Shown: positions 54,566 to 62,899, counted from the first letter of the stretch. The stretch is 64,000 bases of DNA from Collimonas sp. OK242 (GCF_900107095.1 NZ_FNOR01000010.1:62001-126000), one strand, 5' to 3'. Program-made: numbers and translations. The notes: generated from the sequence alone by a model not told the origin.

Positions 54566-54925
54566 TTATCGGCTGACCGCCAGCAGAGCCAGCGCGACGG
54601 CTGCCGGCACGGCTTGAATGTACAGGATCTTGCGGCTGACGGTAACTGCGCCGAAGATGCCGGCAACGATCACGCATGCCAGGAAAAAGACCTTGATTGC
54701 AAACCCTGGCGCCCCCATGCACAGGCCCCAAGCCAGGCCTGCAGCCAGGAAGCCGTTATACAAACCCTGATTGGCGGCCAGCGCTTTCGAGGCGGCGGCG
54801 AATTCCGGCGTAAGCCTGAAAGTCTTGATGCCGAAAGGTTTATCCCACAAGAACATTTCGAGAACCAGAAAATAAACGTGCAATAAGGCGACCAAAGCAA
54901 TCAGCAGGCTGGTGACAATATTCAA
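54566..54925 (-). CDS. DUF1304 membrane protein (TTG start)
   Basis: A 119-residue protein of the DUF1304 family with about four membrane helices; 'LHVYFLVLEMFLWDKPFGIK' and 'ANQGLYNGFLAAGL' are the family marks. There is no ATG at the expected start; a TTG at 54923-54925 with GGAG 7 bases upstream gives exactly the family length. Function unknown. Convergent with the FMN reductase. Confidence 0.88.
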   Translation of the reverse strand: MNIVTSLLIALVALLHVYFLVLEMFLWDKPFGIKTFRLTPEFAAASKALAANQGLYNGFLAAGLAWGLCMGAPGFAIKVFFLACVIVAGIFGAVTVSRKILYIQAVPAAVALALLAVSR

Positions 54926-55013
54926 GGCAAACTCCGTTTTCTTAAAATTTTTGGGTGGAACAGGCAATCCCTGTTTCAGCGGGATAGCAAGCGCTATAAG
55001 CGCGATTCGCTTT

Positions 55014-55664
55014 TCACGCTTTTGATTCAAGCTGTTTTGCTTGCTGTGCGGCCAGTTCAGCCTCAAGCGCGGCGACGCGCCGCACTGCCGGCCGGGCATT
55101 GATCCTGTCGATGTAGGCCTGGATCACCGGCGACATCGGCACCAGCTGGAAACCCGTAGTCCACTTTAATGCCGTGCCCCATAAAATATCGGCGGCGCTG
55201 AATTTCTCTCCCAGGATATACGGTCCCTTCTCAAGCTGATCGGTCAAGGTCTTCAGCATGGTCTCGAAATCGCCATAGGGACAGGTCGATGGCGCCGCAG
55301 GCGGATGCTTTTGCGCACGGTCGACCACGGCCGGCTCGAAGCAAGAGCCGTAGTACACCATCCAGCGCAGATACGGGCCGCGCAGCGGATCGCCCAGGGC
55401 CGGCGCCAATCCGGCGTCCTGATACAAATCGGCCAGGTACAGGAAGACCGCGACCTGCTCGGTGATCAACGCCTCGCCGTGCCGTACCGCAGGCACTTTA
55501 CCCATGGGATTGATCGCCAGATATGCCTGCCCGCGCTGCTCTCCTGCTTTCAGGTTGAGGGCATGCAGCTCGTAGTCGGCTCCCAGTTCTTCGAGCAGGA
55601 TGCGGGCGCCCGTGGAACGCGTATTCGGCGAATGGAAAAATGTTACGCGGCGGCTCAGTGCCAT
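55014..55664 (-). CDS. Glutathione S-transferase family protein
   Basis: A 216-residue GST. The N-terminal thioredoxin-like domain has 'FFHSPNTRSTGARILLEELG' (catalytic Ser/Asn region) and 'NPMGKVPAVRHGEALITEQV' (cis-Pro and Ser/Glu for GSH); the C-terminal helical domain has 'GEKFSAADILWGTAL', the N-capping box. Substrate unknown. The DUF1304 gene is 88 bases downstream on the same strand. Confidence 0.9.
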   Translation of the reverse strand: MALSRRVTFFHSPNTRSTGARILLEELGADYELHALNLKAGEQRGQAYLAINPMGKVPAVRHGEALITEQVAVFLYLADLYQDAGLAPALGDPLRGPYLRWMVYYGSCFEPAVVDRAQKHPPAAPSTCPYGDFETMLKTLTDQLEKGPYILGEKFSAADILWGTALKWTTGFQLVPMSPVIQAYIDRINARPAVRRVAALEAELAAQQAKQLESKA

Positions 55665-56045
55665 GACGTCTCCTTGTTTTGAAATTGGCGGCGCTTCGAT
55701 TCAGTAAGGTTTCAGTAATATAGCCCAAGCGCTGCCGACACACTGTGAAACAAACAGACAATATTTTGCGCTTGCAATCCTCGAAATCCACTACTCCGGC
55801 TGTGCAAAAACATGTTGCATTGATTTATTAGCAATATTTTTTCTGTTGGCGCGACCCTGCCGGAAACCTTATTAAACCACGATGTTCCATAGGAGAATTC
55901 CACCGTGGCGGCGCTTGGCACCTGGCCGATATAGCGCAACTAGGCTGTAAGACAAATGTGAAAAGTGTAAGCAAATGCACGGGACACAATTTTGCCGGCT
56001 TCGCTTCGTACAATCGATAGCACTGAACCCATTCAGGAGCGCAAA
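55665..56045. other. Divergent intergenic region, GST and WXXGXW gene
   Basis: About 380 bases with no protein-like frame. The right end has AGGAG at 56035-56039, which fixes the TTG start of the next gene. Confidence 0.4.
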
Positions 56046-56447
56046 TTGAAATATCCTCTCAGCATCGCAGCAATCATTGCCGGCCGATTTTCAGCTTTTA
56101 TCCATCCGCCGCAAAAAATCCAGGTCGTAAGCAATGTAACGCTCAGAAATGCGCCGCCGGCGCCGAAAGATGAATTTGAACCCAGTCCGCGCGCCGGCCT
56201 GGTCTGGAGCCCTGGATTCTGGAATTATGTAGGCGGCTGGTATGTATGGGAAGCCGGTCATTGGGAGCTGGAGCGGAGCAACCAGCTTTACCTGAAACCC
56301 GGCTGGCAAAAAGTCATACACGGCTGGCAGCTGCAGCGCGGCGAATGGCGTGTCACCTCGGTCAACTTTAACAAGAAGGGAGCCGCCGGCAAAAATCAGG
56401 ATAGCAGCCTGGAATCGCATTACGATCCGCTCGCGGCGTTTCGCTAA
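56046..56447 (+). CDS. WXXGXW/YXWGXW-repeat envelope protein (TTG start)
   Basis: A 133-residue protein with a hydrophobic N-terminal helix and repeated aromatic-Gly motifs: 'LVWSPGFWNYVGGWYVWEAG' and 'WELERSNQLYLKPGWQKVIH', typical of a betaproteobacterial envelope family. AGGAG 6 bases before a TTG at 56046 fixes the start; the longer frame from 55992 lacks a ribosome site. The signal segment 'AGRFSAFIHPP' has no Cys where many relatives have a lipobox, so it may not be lipidated. The last four bases overlap the convergent gene. Confidence 0.75.
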   Translation: MKYPLSIAAIIAGRFSAFIHPPQKIQVVSNVTLRNAPPAPKDEFEPSPRAGLVWSPGFWNYVGGWYVWEAGHWELERSNQLYLKPGWQKVIHGWQLQRGEWRVTSVNFNKKGAAGKNQDSSLESHYDPLAAFR

Positions 56448-56686
56448 AGTCGATTATCCGACCCTTTTTCAATTGCATCGCGGCGCAGCTGGCTGCGCTC
56501 CTGGCAGCGAAAACAGATCCAGCGCCTGGATTTGTTGCGCAACACGAAATCGCCATCCGCGACGGCAACTTCGCCCTGATGATGTGAACAGAATCGTTTG
56601 CCGGTAACGTTTGCCGTGGCCCGGGTCACCAGCGCCAGCCGGTCTTGTCGCTGCAGATATGCGGTCATTGCTGATTCTTCTTTCAT
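56444..56686 (-). CDS. Small zinc-ribbon-like hypothetical protein
   Basis: An 80-residue basic protein with Cys and His positions suited to a zinc site: 'KRFCSHHQ' and 'RRWICFRCQER'. No family is recognised. The start may be at 56686 or six codons later; ribosome signals are similar. It overlaps the convergent WXXGXW gene by four bases and is 36 bases downstream of another small gene on the same strand, so the two may be co-transcribed. Confidence 0.5.
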   Translation of the reverse strand: MKEESAMTAYLQRQDRLALVTRATANVTGKRFCSHHQGEVAVADGDFVLRNKSRRWICFRCQERSQLRRDAIEKGSDNRL

Positions 56687-56722
56687 TGCCTGGCCGGTTC
56701 AAAGCAGTTGAACCTGCGGTGG

Positions 56723-56968
56723 CTATTTTCCGAACGGATTGATATTGACAGCATCTTGCACTTTGCTCGACGACGCCGGTGATGAAATCGCCGATGTGGC
56801 AGAACTGGTCGCCATCGGGCTGGATAAAAAGATGCTGCCGTCCTGCGCCGCAAGCACATTCCGTGTCTTGGCTTGCGCTATCGAATCGTCGGCCGAGCAA
56901 GCGGCGTATATGCCGCCGGCGCCCAAAGCAAGCGCTGCAGCAATCCAGGCTAAATTCGTTTTATTCAT
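56723..56968 (-). CDS. Small secreted hypothetical protein
   Basis: An 81-residue protein with a signal peptide (~1-23, ending 'GIYAACSADDS', possible cleavage at Y-A-A or a weak lipobox with Cys-24) and a Ser/Ala-rich low-complexity tail ending 'NINPFGK'. GGAG 8 bases upstream of the ATG at 56968 fixes the start. No family is recognised. Confidence 0.6.
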   Translation of the reverse strand: MNKTNLAWIAAALALGAGGIYAACSADDSIAQAKTRNVLAAQDGSIFLSSPMATSSATSAISSPASSSKVQDAVNINPFGK

Positions 56969-57089
56969 GTCAGGTTCTCCGTACGCAGGCACCATCCCGT
57001 CAACACATTCACTGCCGCCTCATCGTCGCCAAATAGAACAGATGAAAGACGACGCCGCCCGCACTGCGCTATCGATAAAACCTGCATGC

Positions 57090-58094
57090 TTACTGATTCG
57101 AATCGGCGCCGATGCCGATGACAGGCGCACTTTCCTGCTTGATACTGCGCGTCGAAAAAAACGCGGCAAAATTAAACACCGAACGCGGCAAGGTCGCCCA
57201 CAAAGTTGCGCCGACAATCAGCGCGCCGCCGATCCAGGACAGCGTACCGAGTTTTTCGCCCAGCCAAAAAGAAGCGAATAGCGCACCGAAAACCGGCTCG
57301 CTTCCCATCAACAGAGAAACCCGGGTGGGGTTGCTGCGCCGGACGCCATAGTTCTGTGCAAAAAAAGCAAATATCGTGCAAAACAACACCAGGTAAACCG
57401 TACTCACCCAGAAGCTGGGTTCGCTGGGCAGGGGCGGCAGGCCGCCCTGCATGAACAAGCCGGCAACCAGCAAACAGCCAAACCCCACCACCCCGGACTG
57501 CACCGCGGTCAAGGTCAGGTTGGACATGTTTTTATTGACCGTCAGGCGCTTGGTCATGACCATCATGAAGGCGCGCATCAAGGCCGCCGCCAGCATCAGG
57601 CCGTCTCCCGGATTGAAAGTCAGATCGCTGCCAATGGTCAGCAGCCAGGTGCCGAAGAGCGAGATGAAAGCCACCACGAACGCGCTGGCCTTAGGGCGCT
57701 GCGCCATCACCAGCCACTCCACGAACGGGGTAAAGACCACGCACAGGCTGATCAGGAAAGCGGCATTCGAGGCCTGGGTCAAGGCCACGCCGAAGGTCTC
57801 GCAAATGAAGATGGCAAGCAGAATCAGACCCAGCGGCAATCCCGCCCGCAACGCGGCCCTGCCTTCCGGCCTGGCCAGTTGACGCAAACTAGGTAGCAAC
57901 AATACGAAAGTCATGCAAAACCGAATCGCCACAAAACCCAGTACCGGGTAAAACACCAACGCATCCTTGGCCACACCATAGCTGGTACCCCACACTATCG
58001 CGACCAGCAATAACAGCAAATCGGCGATCCAGAGGCCTTTGGCGGAAGAATTGGCAGAGGATTTGGCAGAATCGCCGGCAGATAAATTTGTCAC
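57090..58094 (-). CDS. EamA/DMT-family exporter
   Basis: The 334-residue product has ten helices in two EamA repeats ('IVWGTSYGVAKDALVFYPVL' at the start, 'RVSLLMGSEPVFGALFASFW' near the end). DMT exporters such as RhtA export amino acids and analogues. It starts with GTG at 58092-58094; GGAG lies 9 bases upstream. It follows the dioxygenase gene but an intrinsic terminator stands between them and a 9-bp inverted repeat lies just upstream of the start, so it has its own promoter. Export of the dioxygenase product is inferred from position and from the similar IDO-exporter pairing in Bacillus thuringiensis. Confidence 0.88.
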   Translation of the reverse strand: MTNLSAGDSAKSSANSSAKGLWIADLLLLLVAIVWGTSYGVAKDALVFYPVLGFVAIRFCMTFVLLLPSLRQLARPEGRAALRAGLPLGLILLAIFICETFGVALTQASNAAFLISLCVVFTPFVEWLVMAQRPKASAFVVAFISLFGTWLLTIGSDLTFNPGDGLMLAAALMRAFMMVMTKRLTVNKNMSNLTLTAVQSGVVGFGCLLVAGLFMQGGLPPLPSEPSFWVSTVYLVLFCTIFAFFAQNYGVRRSNPTRVSLLMGSEPVFGALFASFWLGEKLGTLSWIGGALIVGATLWATLPRSVFNFAAFFSTRSIKQESAPVIGIGADSNQ

Positions 58095-58108
58095 TTCGCT
58101 TTACTCCA

Positions 58109-58129
58109 GATAGCGCTAACAGCGCTATC
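58109..58129. promoter_or_regulatory. Perfect 9-bp inverted repeat upstream of the DMT gene
   Basis: GATAGCGCT, 3 bases, then AGCGCTATC, 14 bases before the GTG start. No T-run follows on either strand, and the symmetry suits a dimeric repressor. It may instead be a hairpin in the 5' untranslated region. Confidence 0.5.
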
Positions 58130-58136
58130 AGTTAAG

Positions 58137-58173
58137 AAAAAAACGTTCCGCTTAGGTGGAGGCTGAGCGGAAC
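58137..58173 (-). terminator. Intrinsic terminator after the dioxygenase gene
   Basis: Arms GTTCCGCT and AGCGGAAC (58145-58152 and 58166-58173) with a 13-base loop are followed on the minus strand by CG and seven T. It lies 42 bases after the dioxygenase stop and ends the ArgG-like/dioxygenase transcript. Confidence 0.8.
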
Positions 58174-58214
58174 AAACGGCGGGAGCACCGAGGATATTGG
58201 TCAGGCCTGTTGCG

Positions 58215-58967
58215 CTAGGATATTCTGGTGTAGGCAATCACCAGTACATCTCTGAATGCCTCGCGTTTTTCTTCAAACGGCAACACCTTGGTCACCCCGT
58301 GCATGGTGCGGGCATCGTCAGCCAGCACCAAGTCCATAGGATCGGTCAAGGTATAACGGCACATCAGTTTGCCGGCAACATCGGTAATATAGGTTTCACC
58401 GCCGGCCACGTTGTGACGGCGCACCATCATGGTGACGATGTAATCGACGCCGTCGCGATGCAATCCTTCCGGCGTCGGATTGCCGGGCGCATGGGAACTG
58501 GCGCGTATCCGGTAAGGATGCAGGCGGATATCCCATTTGCCGCTGCCGCCCTCGACCTGGTCAAACACCAGCGCCAGAGACAGCAGCAAGCCGGACAGGA
58601 AAGGGTTATCGACAAAGTGCCGCTCCAGCGGCTCGAAATGACGCGCGACGTCACCATTGAGTTTATTGATGTAGCTCGGCTGTACGTAAGGTCCATGCGG
58701 CAGTTGCTGCAGCACGCCGTCGGCCGCGTCCAGCTCGAATGCACCGTAACGGCGGAATCGATAACTGCCGTTGTCGCCCATGTATTTATCTTGCGGCAGG
58801 TTGTTCCAGCAAGCCGCGAACTGGTTCCAGGCCGCAAGATCGACATCGCAGGCAGCTTGCACGGCGCGGCCGGGGAGCACGGTGAACAGCCGGCTGCGCA
58901 GCTCGCCGCTGAGATGATTAATGATGAGCGGCGCAATCTTGATTGGCGCCGAGGCCTCGATTTCCAT
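58215..58967 (-). CDS. BsmA/IDO-type Fe(II)/2-oxoglutarate dioxygenase
   Basis: A 250-residue dioxygenase of the 2OG-Fe_Oxy_2 family, which holds L-isoleucine-4-hydroxylase (IDO) and other free-amino-acid hydroxylases. Fe ligands are H160-x-D162 ('EGLHRDGVDYIVTMMVRR') and H213 ('DARTMHGVTKV'); an Arg near the C-terminus ('AYTR' or 'FRDV') would bind 2-oxoglutarate. The start ATG directly abuts the TAA of the ArgG-like gene, and GAGG in the end of that gene serves as ribosome site, so translation is coupled. The substrate is probably an amino acid or the product of the ligase. Confidence 0.88.
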   Translation of the reverse strand: MEIEASAPIKIAPLIINHLSGELRSRLFTVLPGRAVQAACDVDLAAWNQFAACWNNLPQDKYMGDNGSYRFRRYGAFELDAADGVLQQLPHGPYVQPSYINKLNGDVARHFEPLERHFVDNPFLSGLLLSLALVFDQVEGGSGKWDIRLHPYRIRASSHAPGNPTPEGLHRDGVDYIVTMMVRRHNVAGGETYITDVAGKLMCRYTLTDPMDLVLADDARTMHGVTKVLPFEEKREAFRDVLVIAYTRIS

Positions 58968-60206
58968 TTAATTTTCCTCGGCCAGCAGCTTGCTCGCGTC
59001 CAATACAGAATGGGAAGACAACGACAAGTGACGGCTGGAACGTTGCGCGGCAATTTCTTTTTCCCAGCTATCGCGGTCGGTCAGGTACAGCGGCGCATCG
59101 GCCCGGATCGCGCAGACATCGGCGGCGCCGGCACGCAAACGGTAATTGACAGTGCCGCTGACATGCTGCGCGGTTTCGAGGATGAAGCGGTCTGTCGCTG
59201 CGCGCAACGGTGTGAACCAGCGGCCTTCGATCGCTTCGCGCACCCACAGCTGTTCCATCTTGAGTTTTTCGCGCAGCAGTTCGGCGTCCAGCACTGCCGT
59301 TTCCAGGTGTCGATACGCTTCCAGCAAAGCCATCGCGGCCGGCGCTTCGCGCACTTCCAGCACCTTCTCGCCCTGCTCCAGGTGTTCCAGGCCGCAATAA
59401 CGGCCTATGCCAAACGCACCGACGCGCTGGTTAAGACGCGCGATCAATTCCAGCAACGGCAAAGCCTCGCCATCGATGGCAACCGGACAGCCTGCATCAA
59501 ACCTGAGCGAGATTTCTACGCTGGCAGGCGCCGGATCGAGCGCGGCGGTCCAATCAAACAGCGATTCCGGCACCCAGAACGATTCCGGATTATCGAGCGA
59601 ACCGGATTCGAATTCACGGCACCACAGATTGGCGTCGCCGCTGATGCCGCGTGCCTGGAAGTGCGGCAGGCCGGCAGCGCGCAAGGCTTCGATTTTCTCT
59701 TCGCGCGAAATCGCGGTGTATTCATATGGCGTGCCGTAATAACCGGCATAGCCGAGTTGGGCGATCGCGCCATTCAAACGACGCAGCGTGTTCTGCGACT
59801 GATTGGCGGTATGGACGATGGCGTTGCAGCCCAGGCGCAACGCGGTTTCAACCGCGAAGCGGGCGATGATAGGACGCGACAGCGACGAACTGATCGGATA
59901 GATGCCCATATACTTGGCATTGGCGCGAATCGCCGGCAGCACGGCATCCTCGGCAAACGCTTGCCGGCCATCGATCACCAGCAATTCGGCGCCAAAATGC
60001 GAGGTGATCTGTTGCAGGTCCGCGGCGTCGACGCCCTCGCCCAGATCGACAGTCAGCGCCGTGACGCGGCAACCGCTGTCGACCAGGCATTTCAAGGCGT
60101 AAGTGCTATCCAGTCCGCCACTGAATAAAGTCAGGACATGCTCGCACTGGCCGGCGACCAGTTTCAGGTCGTCGATACTGCGTATTCTTTTTAGCGGCTG
60201 AATCAT
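58968..60206 (-). CDS. Argininosuccinate-synthase-like ligase (ArgG paralogue)
   Basis: The 412-residue product is built like ArgG, which ligates citrulline and aspartate via an adenylate. The ATP loop 'SGGLDST' is at 29-35, and 'ISGDANLWCREFESGSLDNP' matches the ArgG 'D.NLW.R..E.G.L..P' segment. But the aspartate-binding box of ArgG (G-K-G-N-D-Q-V-R-F) is here replaced by 'TANQSQNTLRRLNGAI', so the nucleophile or acceptor is probably not the usual one. The ATG at 60206 (GGAG 5 bases upstream) is chosen over 60230. Divergent from a LysR gene. Not the house-keeping argG by motif and context. Confidence 0.85.
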   Translation of the reverse strand: MIQPLKRIRSIDDLKLVAGQCEHVLTLFSGGLDSTYALKCLVDSGCRVTALTVDLGEGVDAADLQQITSHFGAELLVIDGRQAFAEDAVLPAIRANAKYMGIYPISSSLSRPIIARFAVETALRLGCNAIVHTANQSQNTLRRLNGAIAQLGYAGYYGTPYEYTAISREEKIEALRAAGLPHFQARGISGDANLWCREFESGSLDNPESFWVPESLFDWTAALDPAPASVEISLRFDAGCPVAIDGEALPLLELIARLNQRVGAFGIGRYCGLEHLEQGEKVLEVREAPAAMALLEAYRHLETAVLDAELLREKLKMEQLWVREAIEGRWFTPLRAATDRFILETAQHVSGTVNYRLRAGAADVCAIRADAPLYLTDRDSWEKEIAAQRSSRHLSLSSHSVLDASKLLAEEN

Positions 60207-60266
60207 AGGCGCTCCGGTACTGGATGGCATGAGTGAATTAATAAGGACAAAATAATGACGAATACC

Positions 60267-60340
60267 TCGACAAATACGAATAAAGACATCGTTATCGATA
60301 GTTATTATGTTTTATTCCGGCAAATACGATAATCTATCAA
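60267..60340. promoter_or_regulatory. Putative control region between ArgG-like and LysR genes
   Basis: Two copies of CAAATACGA start at 60271 and 60321, exactly 50 bases apart, with a palindrome TATCGATA (60293-60300) between. The stretch is AT-rich. It is where a divergent LysR regulator would bind. Regulator binding is not shown. Confidence 0.4.
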
Positions 60341-60372
60341 TTCAGAACAACACTTATGCGCGACGGGAATAA

Positions 60373-61326
60373 ATGGGAGCTAACCGATATATCAAGCTGA
60401 TGCCTGACATGGCGGTGTTTGTGCGGGTGGTGGAAACCGGCAGCTTTTCGACGGCGGCCCTCGAGCTGGGCATGACGCCCTCGGCTGTCAGCCGCCAGGT
60501 ATCGCGTCTCGAACAGGCATTATCGGTCAGATTACTAGAGCGCACCACGCGCAAGCTGCGCCTGAGCGAATCCGGCAGCGAGGCTTATCAGCGCTGCCTG
60601 GAAATGGTGAACGCGGCCAAGGCGGCGATGGACGTCGCCGATAAATTCGTGGCGGTGCCGCAGGGCCTGCTGCGGGTCGGCATGCCGAAAGCCTTCGGCA
60701 AATCGGTGGTTACTCCCCTGATACCAGGTTTCCTGGAAAAATATCCGCAAGTCGATGTGCAACTTATTCTGACCGATCGCCACGTCGACTTGATCAATGA
60801 CGATGCCGACCTGGTGATCCGCATCACCAGCCAGCCAGCCGACGGCCTGGTGGCGCGGCCGCTGATGTCGATCGACCAGGTGCTGTGCGCTACCCCCAGC
60901 TATCTGGCCCAGCACGGCACACCCAAACAGCCGCAAGACCTGTGCGGCCACAGCTGCCTTTACCTCGGCGAAACCGCGGGAGATTCCGACTGGCGCTTCA
61001 TGCGCCAGGGTGAAACCACCATCATCAAGGTCAGCGGACGCTATGTCGTCAATCACAGTGAAGCGCGGCTGGAAGGCGTGCTGCAAAATCTGGGTATCGG
61101 CTGCCTGCCCTATTTCATCGTGCGCAACGCCCTTGAGCAAGGCCTGGTAAAAGCCGTGCTCACCGATTGGGAATTCGTCGCCGCCTATCAGGGCACAGCC
61201 TTCATACAATACCTGCCGACCCGTTATCTGGCGCCCAAAATGCGGGTATTCATCGATCATCTGGCCAGCCATATGGAGGCCGACCTGAAACCCCTGGACC
61301 GGCGGCGGCTGGCGGCCGGCAAATGA
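60373..61326 (+). CDS. LysR-family regulator, divergent from the ArgG-like operon
   Basis: A 317-residue CrgA-type LTTR. HTH: 'FVRVVETGSFSTAALELGMT' and 'VSRQVSRLEQALSVRLLERT'. The effector domain begins 'LLRVGMPKAFGKSVVTPLIP'. It is transcribed away from the ArgG-like/dioxygenase operon, the usual geometry for an LTTR and its target. GGGAATAA precedes the ATG. Confidence 0.9.
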   Translation: MGANRYIKLMPDMAVFVRVVETGSFSTAALELGMTPSAVSRQVSRLEQALSVRLLERTTRKLRLSESGSEAYQRCLEMVNAAKAAMDVADKFVAVPQGLLRVGMPKAFGKSVVTPLIPGFLEKYPQVDVQLILTDRHVDLINDDADLVIRITSQPADGLVARPLMSIDQVLCATPSYLAQHGTPKQPQDLCGHSCLYLGETAGDSDWRFMRQGETTIIKVSGRYVVNHSEARLEGVLQNLGIGCLPYFIVRNALEQGLVKAVLTDWEFVAAYQGTAFIQYLPTRYLAPKMRVFIDHLASHMEADLKPLDRRRLAAGK

Positions 61327-61521
61327 AACATCTGGTCCGCAGCAAACAGATGCTGGCATTGACCAGCCTGGTTTGCCTGTATGGCCTGCCGAAGGCCGGC
61401 CCATAGCAATTTTTACGCGACGTTTTTACGTAATGTTTACAAGCCCGTCATCCCTTTTTAGAGAATCTTTACGCCCCCCCTGCTAATCTGTAATCACCAA
61501 AACGACCAGTAGACATCCTCT
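61327..61521. other. Intergenic region after the LysR gene
   Basis: Nothing recognised; GGCCTGCCGAAGGCCGGCC-like imperfect symmetry at ~61380-61402 may be a weak stop for the LysR transcript. Confidence 0.3.
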
Positions 61522-61893
61522 ATGAATCAGGTAATTTCAGCATCGTCGGCATGGCGCTTTTCTTCGCTTCCCGCGGCCGTTTCAAAAAAAACCCAGGCTC
61601 CCGCCTTGCCCATCCCGCTAAGCTCCAATCGCAAGCAAACGCTCCCCAGCCAAAAAGATCTCATGATGTGCATCACGGTGGATGCCGCTTCCGTGGCTGA
61701 GCTGCGGCGCGTCATCGTCAGTACCTGCGGCGACCTGATGGTCTATATGCGGATCAAGCCGGTCGACCACGCCAGCAAGATGAAATTCTGGCTGTGCCTG
61801 AGCAAGACCTCGGTTGACGCTGTCATCGGCAACATCATGCGGGCCTTGCCGCAGGCAGAATTTGGCCGCATTACGCCGCTGACGCCGGCATGA
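61522..61893 (+). CDS. Small ACT-like/ferredoxin-like fold protein
   Basis: A 123-residue protein. After a ~45-residue Ser/Pro/Lys-rich head, residues ~48-115 show an alternating pattern ('MCITVDAASVAELRRVIVST', 'DLMVYMRIKPVDH', 'FWLCLSKTSVDAVIGNIMRA') consistent with a beta-alpha-beta-beta-alpha ACT-like fold. ACT domains sense amino acids. A functional link is suggested only by proximity to a DapA-family gene 54 bases downstream. The start could lie at one of several codons. Confidence 0.55.
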   Translation: MNQVISASSAWRFSSLPAAVSKKTQAPALPIPLSSNRKQTLPSQKDLMMCITVDAASVAELRRVIVSTCGDLMVYMRIKPVDHASKMKFWLCLSKTSVDAVIGNIMRALPQAEFGRITPLTPA

Positions 61894-61947
61894 ACGTCAC
61901 CATCTGCATCGAAACTTTCACTCACCTACTGAAAACAAAACATCATC

Positions 61948-62892
61948 ATGTCCACCTTTGAAGGCATCTGGGTTCCCCTCGTCACGCCTTTCCGACAAGG
62001 CAAACTCGATCTTTACAGTGCGCAGCAACTAGCCCTGAGCTTGTCCGCTGCCGGCGTGCACGGCCTGGTGGCCTGCGGCACTACCGGCGAAGCGGCGACA
62101 TTGAACGAGCATGAGCAAGACAGGATGTTGTGCGGCGTGATGGAAGCCGTGCAACACCGTTGCCCCGTTGTGATGGGCGTCAGCGGCAGCGACACACGGG
62201 TAGTCGCGGAAAAAATCGCGCGCCTGAACGCACTGCGGCCAGCCGGTTTCCTGGTCTCGGCGCCGTCTTATGTGCGCCCCTCGCAAGAAGGCATACGCTT
62301 GCACTTCGAGGCGGTGGCGAACGCGGCCGAGAGTCCGGTCATCCTGTACAACATTCCGGCCAGGACCGGCGTCAATATTGATGTCGCCACCGTGATCGCA
62401 CTGGAACGCCACGCGAATATCGCGGCAGTCAAGGAGTGCGGCGGCAATCTGGCGCAGACCATGGAATTGATCAACCACACGGATCTGAACATCTTGTGCG
62501 GCGATGACGCCTTGTTGTTCAACACGCTCTGCCTGGGTGGGCATGGCGCCATTTCCGCCGCCGCGCATATACGGCCGGACTTGTTTGTGCATCTGTTTGA
62601 ACTGGTGCGCGCCGGACAAATCGGCCCGGCGCGGACCCTGTTCAGGCAGCTGTTGCCGATGATACAGCTGCTGTTTTCGGAGCCGAATCCCGGCCCCGTG
62701 AAAGCTGCCCTGGCCATGCAAGGGCAGATGCTGGACGAACTGCGCCTGCCAATGACGCCTATGTCCGCGCCGGGTCGCCTCAAACTGGCCAAGGCGCTGG
62801 AAAAACTGAAAGCGATCCCGATTGCCGGGAAAGCTGCGAAGTCCGCATTCTCCGTCGCCGGCGAATCCAGGCTGCTCGGTCTTGTGCGATGA
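61948..62892 (+). CDS. dapA: 4-hydroxy-tetrahydrodipicolinate synthase family aldolase (DapA-like)
   Basis: The 314-residue product is a DHDPS/NAL-family class I aldolase. Key residues match E. coli DapA offset by one: T46 ('GTTGE'), Y134 and R139 ('LYNIPARTGV') and Schiff-base lysine K162 ('IAAVKECGGN'). It condenses pyruvate and aspartate semialdehyde to start lysine and diaminopimelate synthesis, if it is the true DapA. The extra ~20 C-terminal residues are unusual. It is followed after 7 bases by a ParA-like gene, so translation may be coupled. Confidence 0.85.
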   Translation: MSTFEGIWVPLVTPFRQGKLDLYSAQQLALSLSAAGVHGLVACGTTGEAATLNEHEQDRMLCGVMEAVQHRCPVVMGVSGSDTRVVAEKIARLNALRPAGFLVSAPSYVRPSQEGIRLHFEAVANAAESPVILYNIPARTGVNIDVATVIALERHANIAAVKECGGNLAQTMELINHTDLNILCGDDALLFNTLCLGGHGAISAAAHIRPDLFVHLFELVRAGQIGPARTLFRQLLPMIQLLFSEPNPGPVKAALAMQGQMLDELRLPMTPMSAPGRLKLAKALEKLKAIPIAGKAAKSAFSVAGESRLLGLVR

Positions 62893-62899
62893 CGCTCTC

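Noticed and set aside
58197-60128. 643-codon plus-strand frame over the ArgG-like and dioxygenase genes
   Set aside because: Antisense shadow; both minus-strand genes have full family motifs and good ribosome sites.
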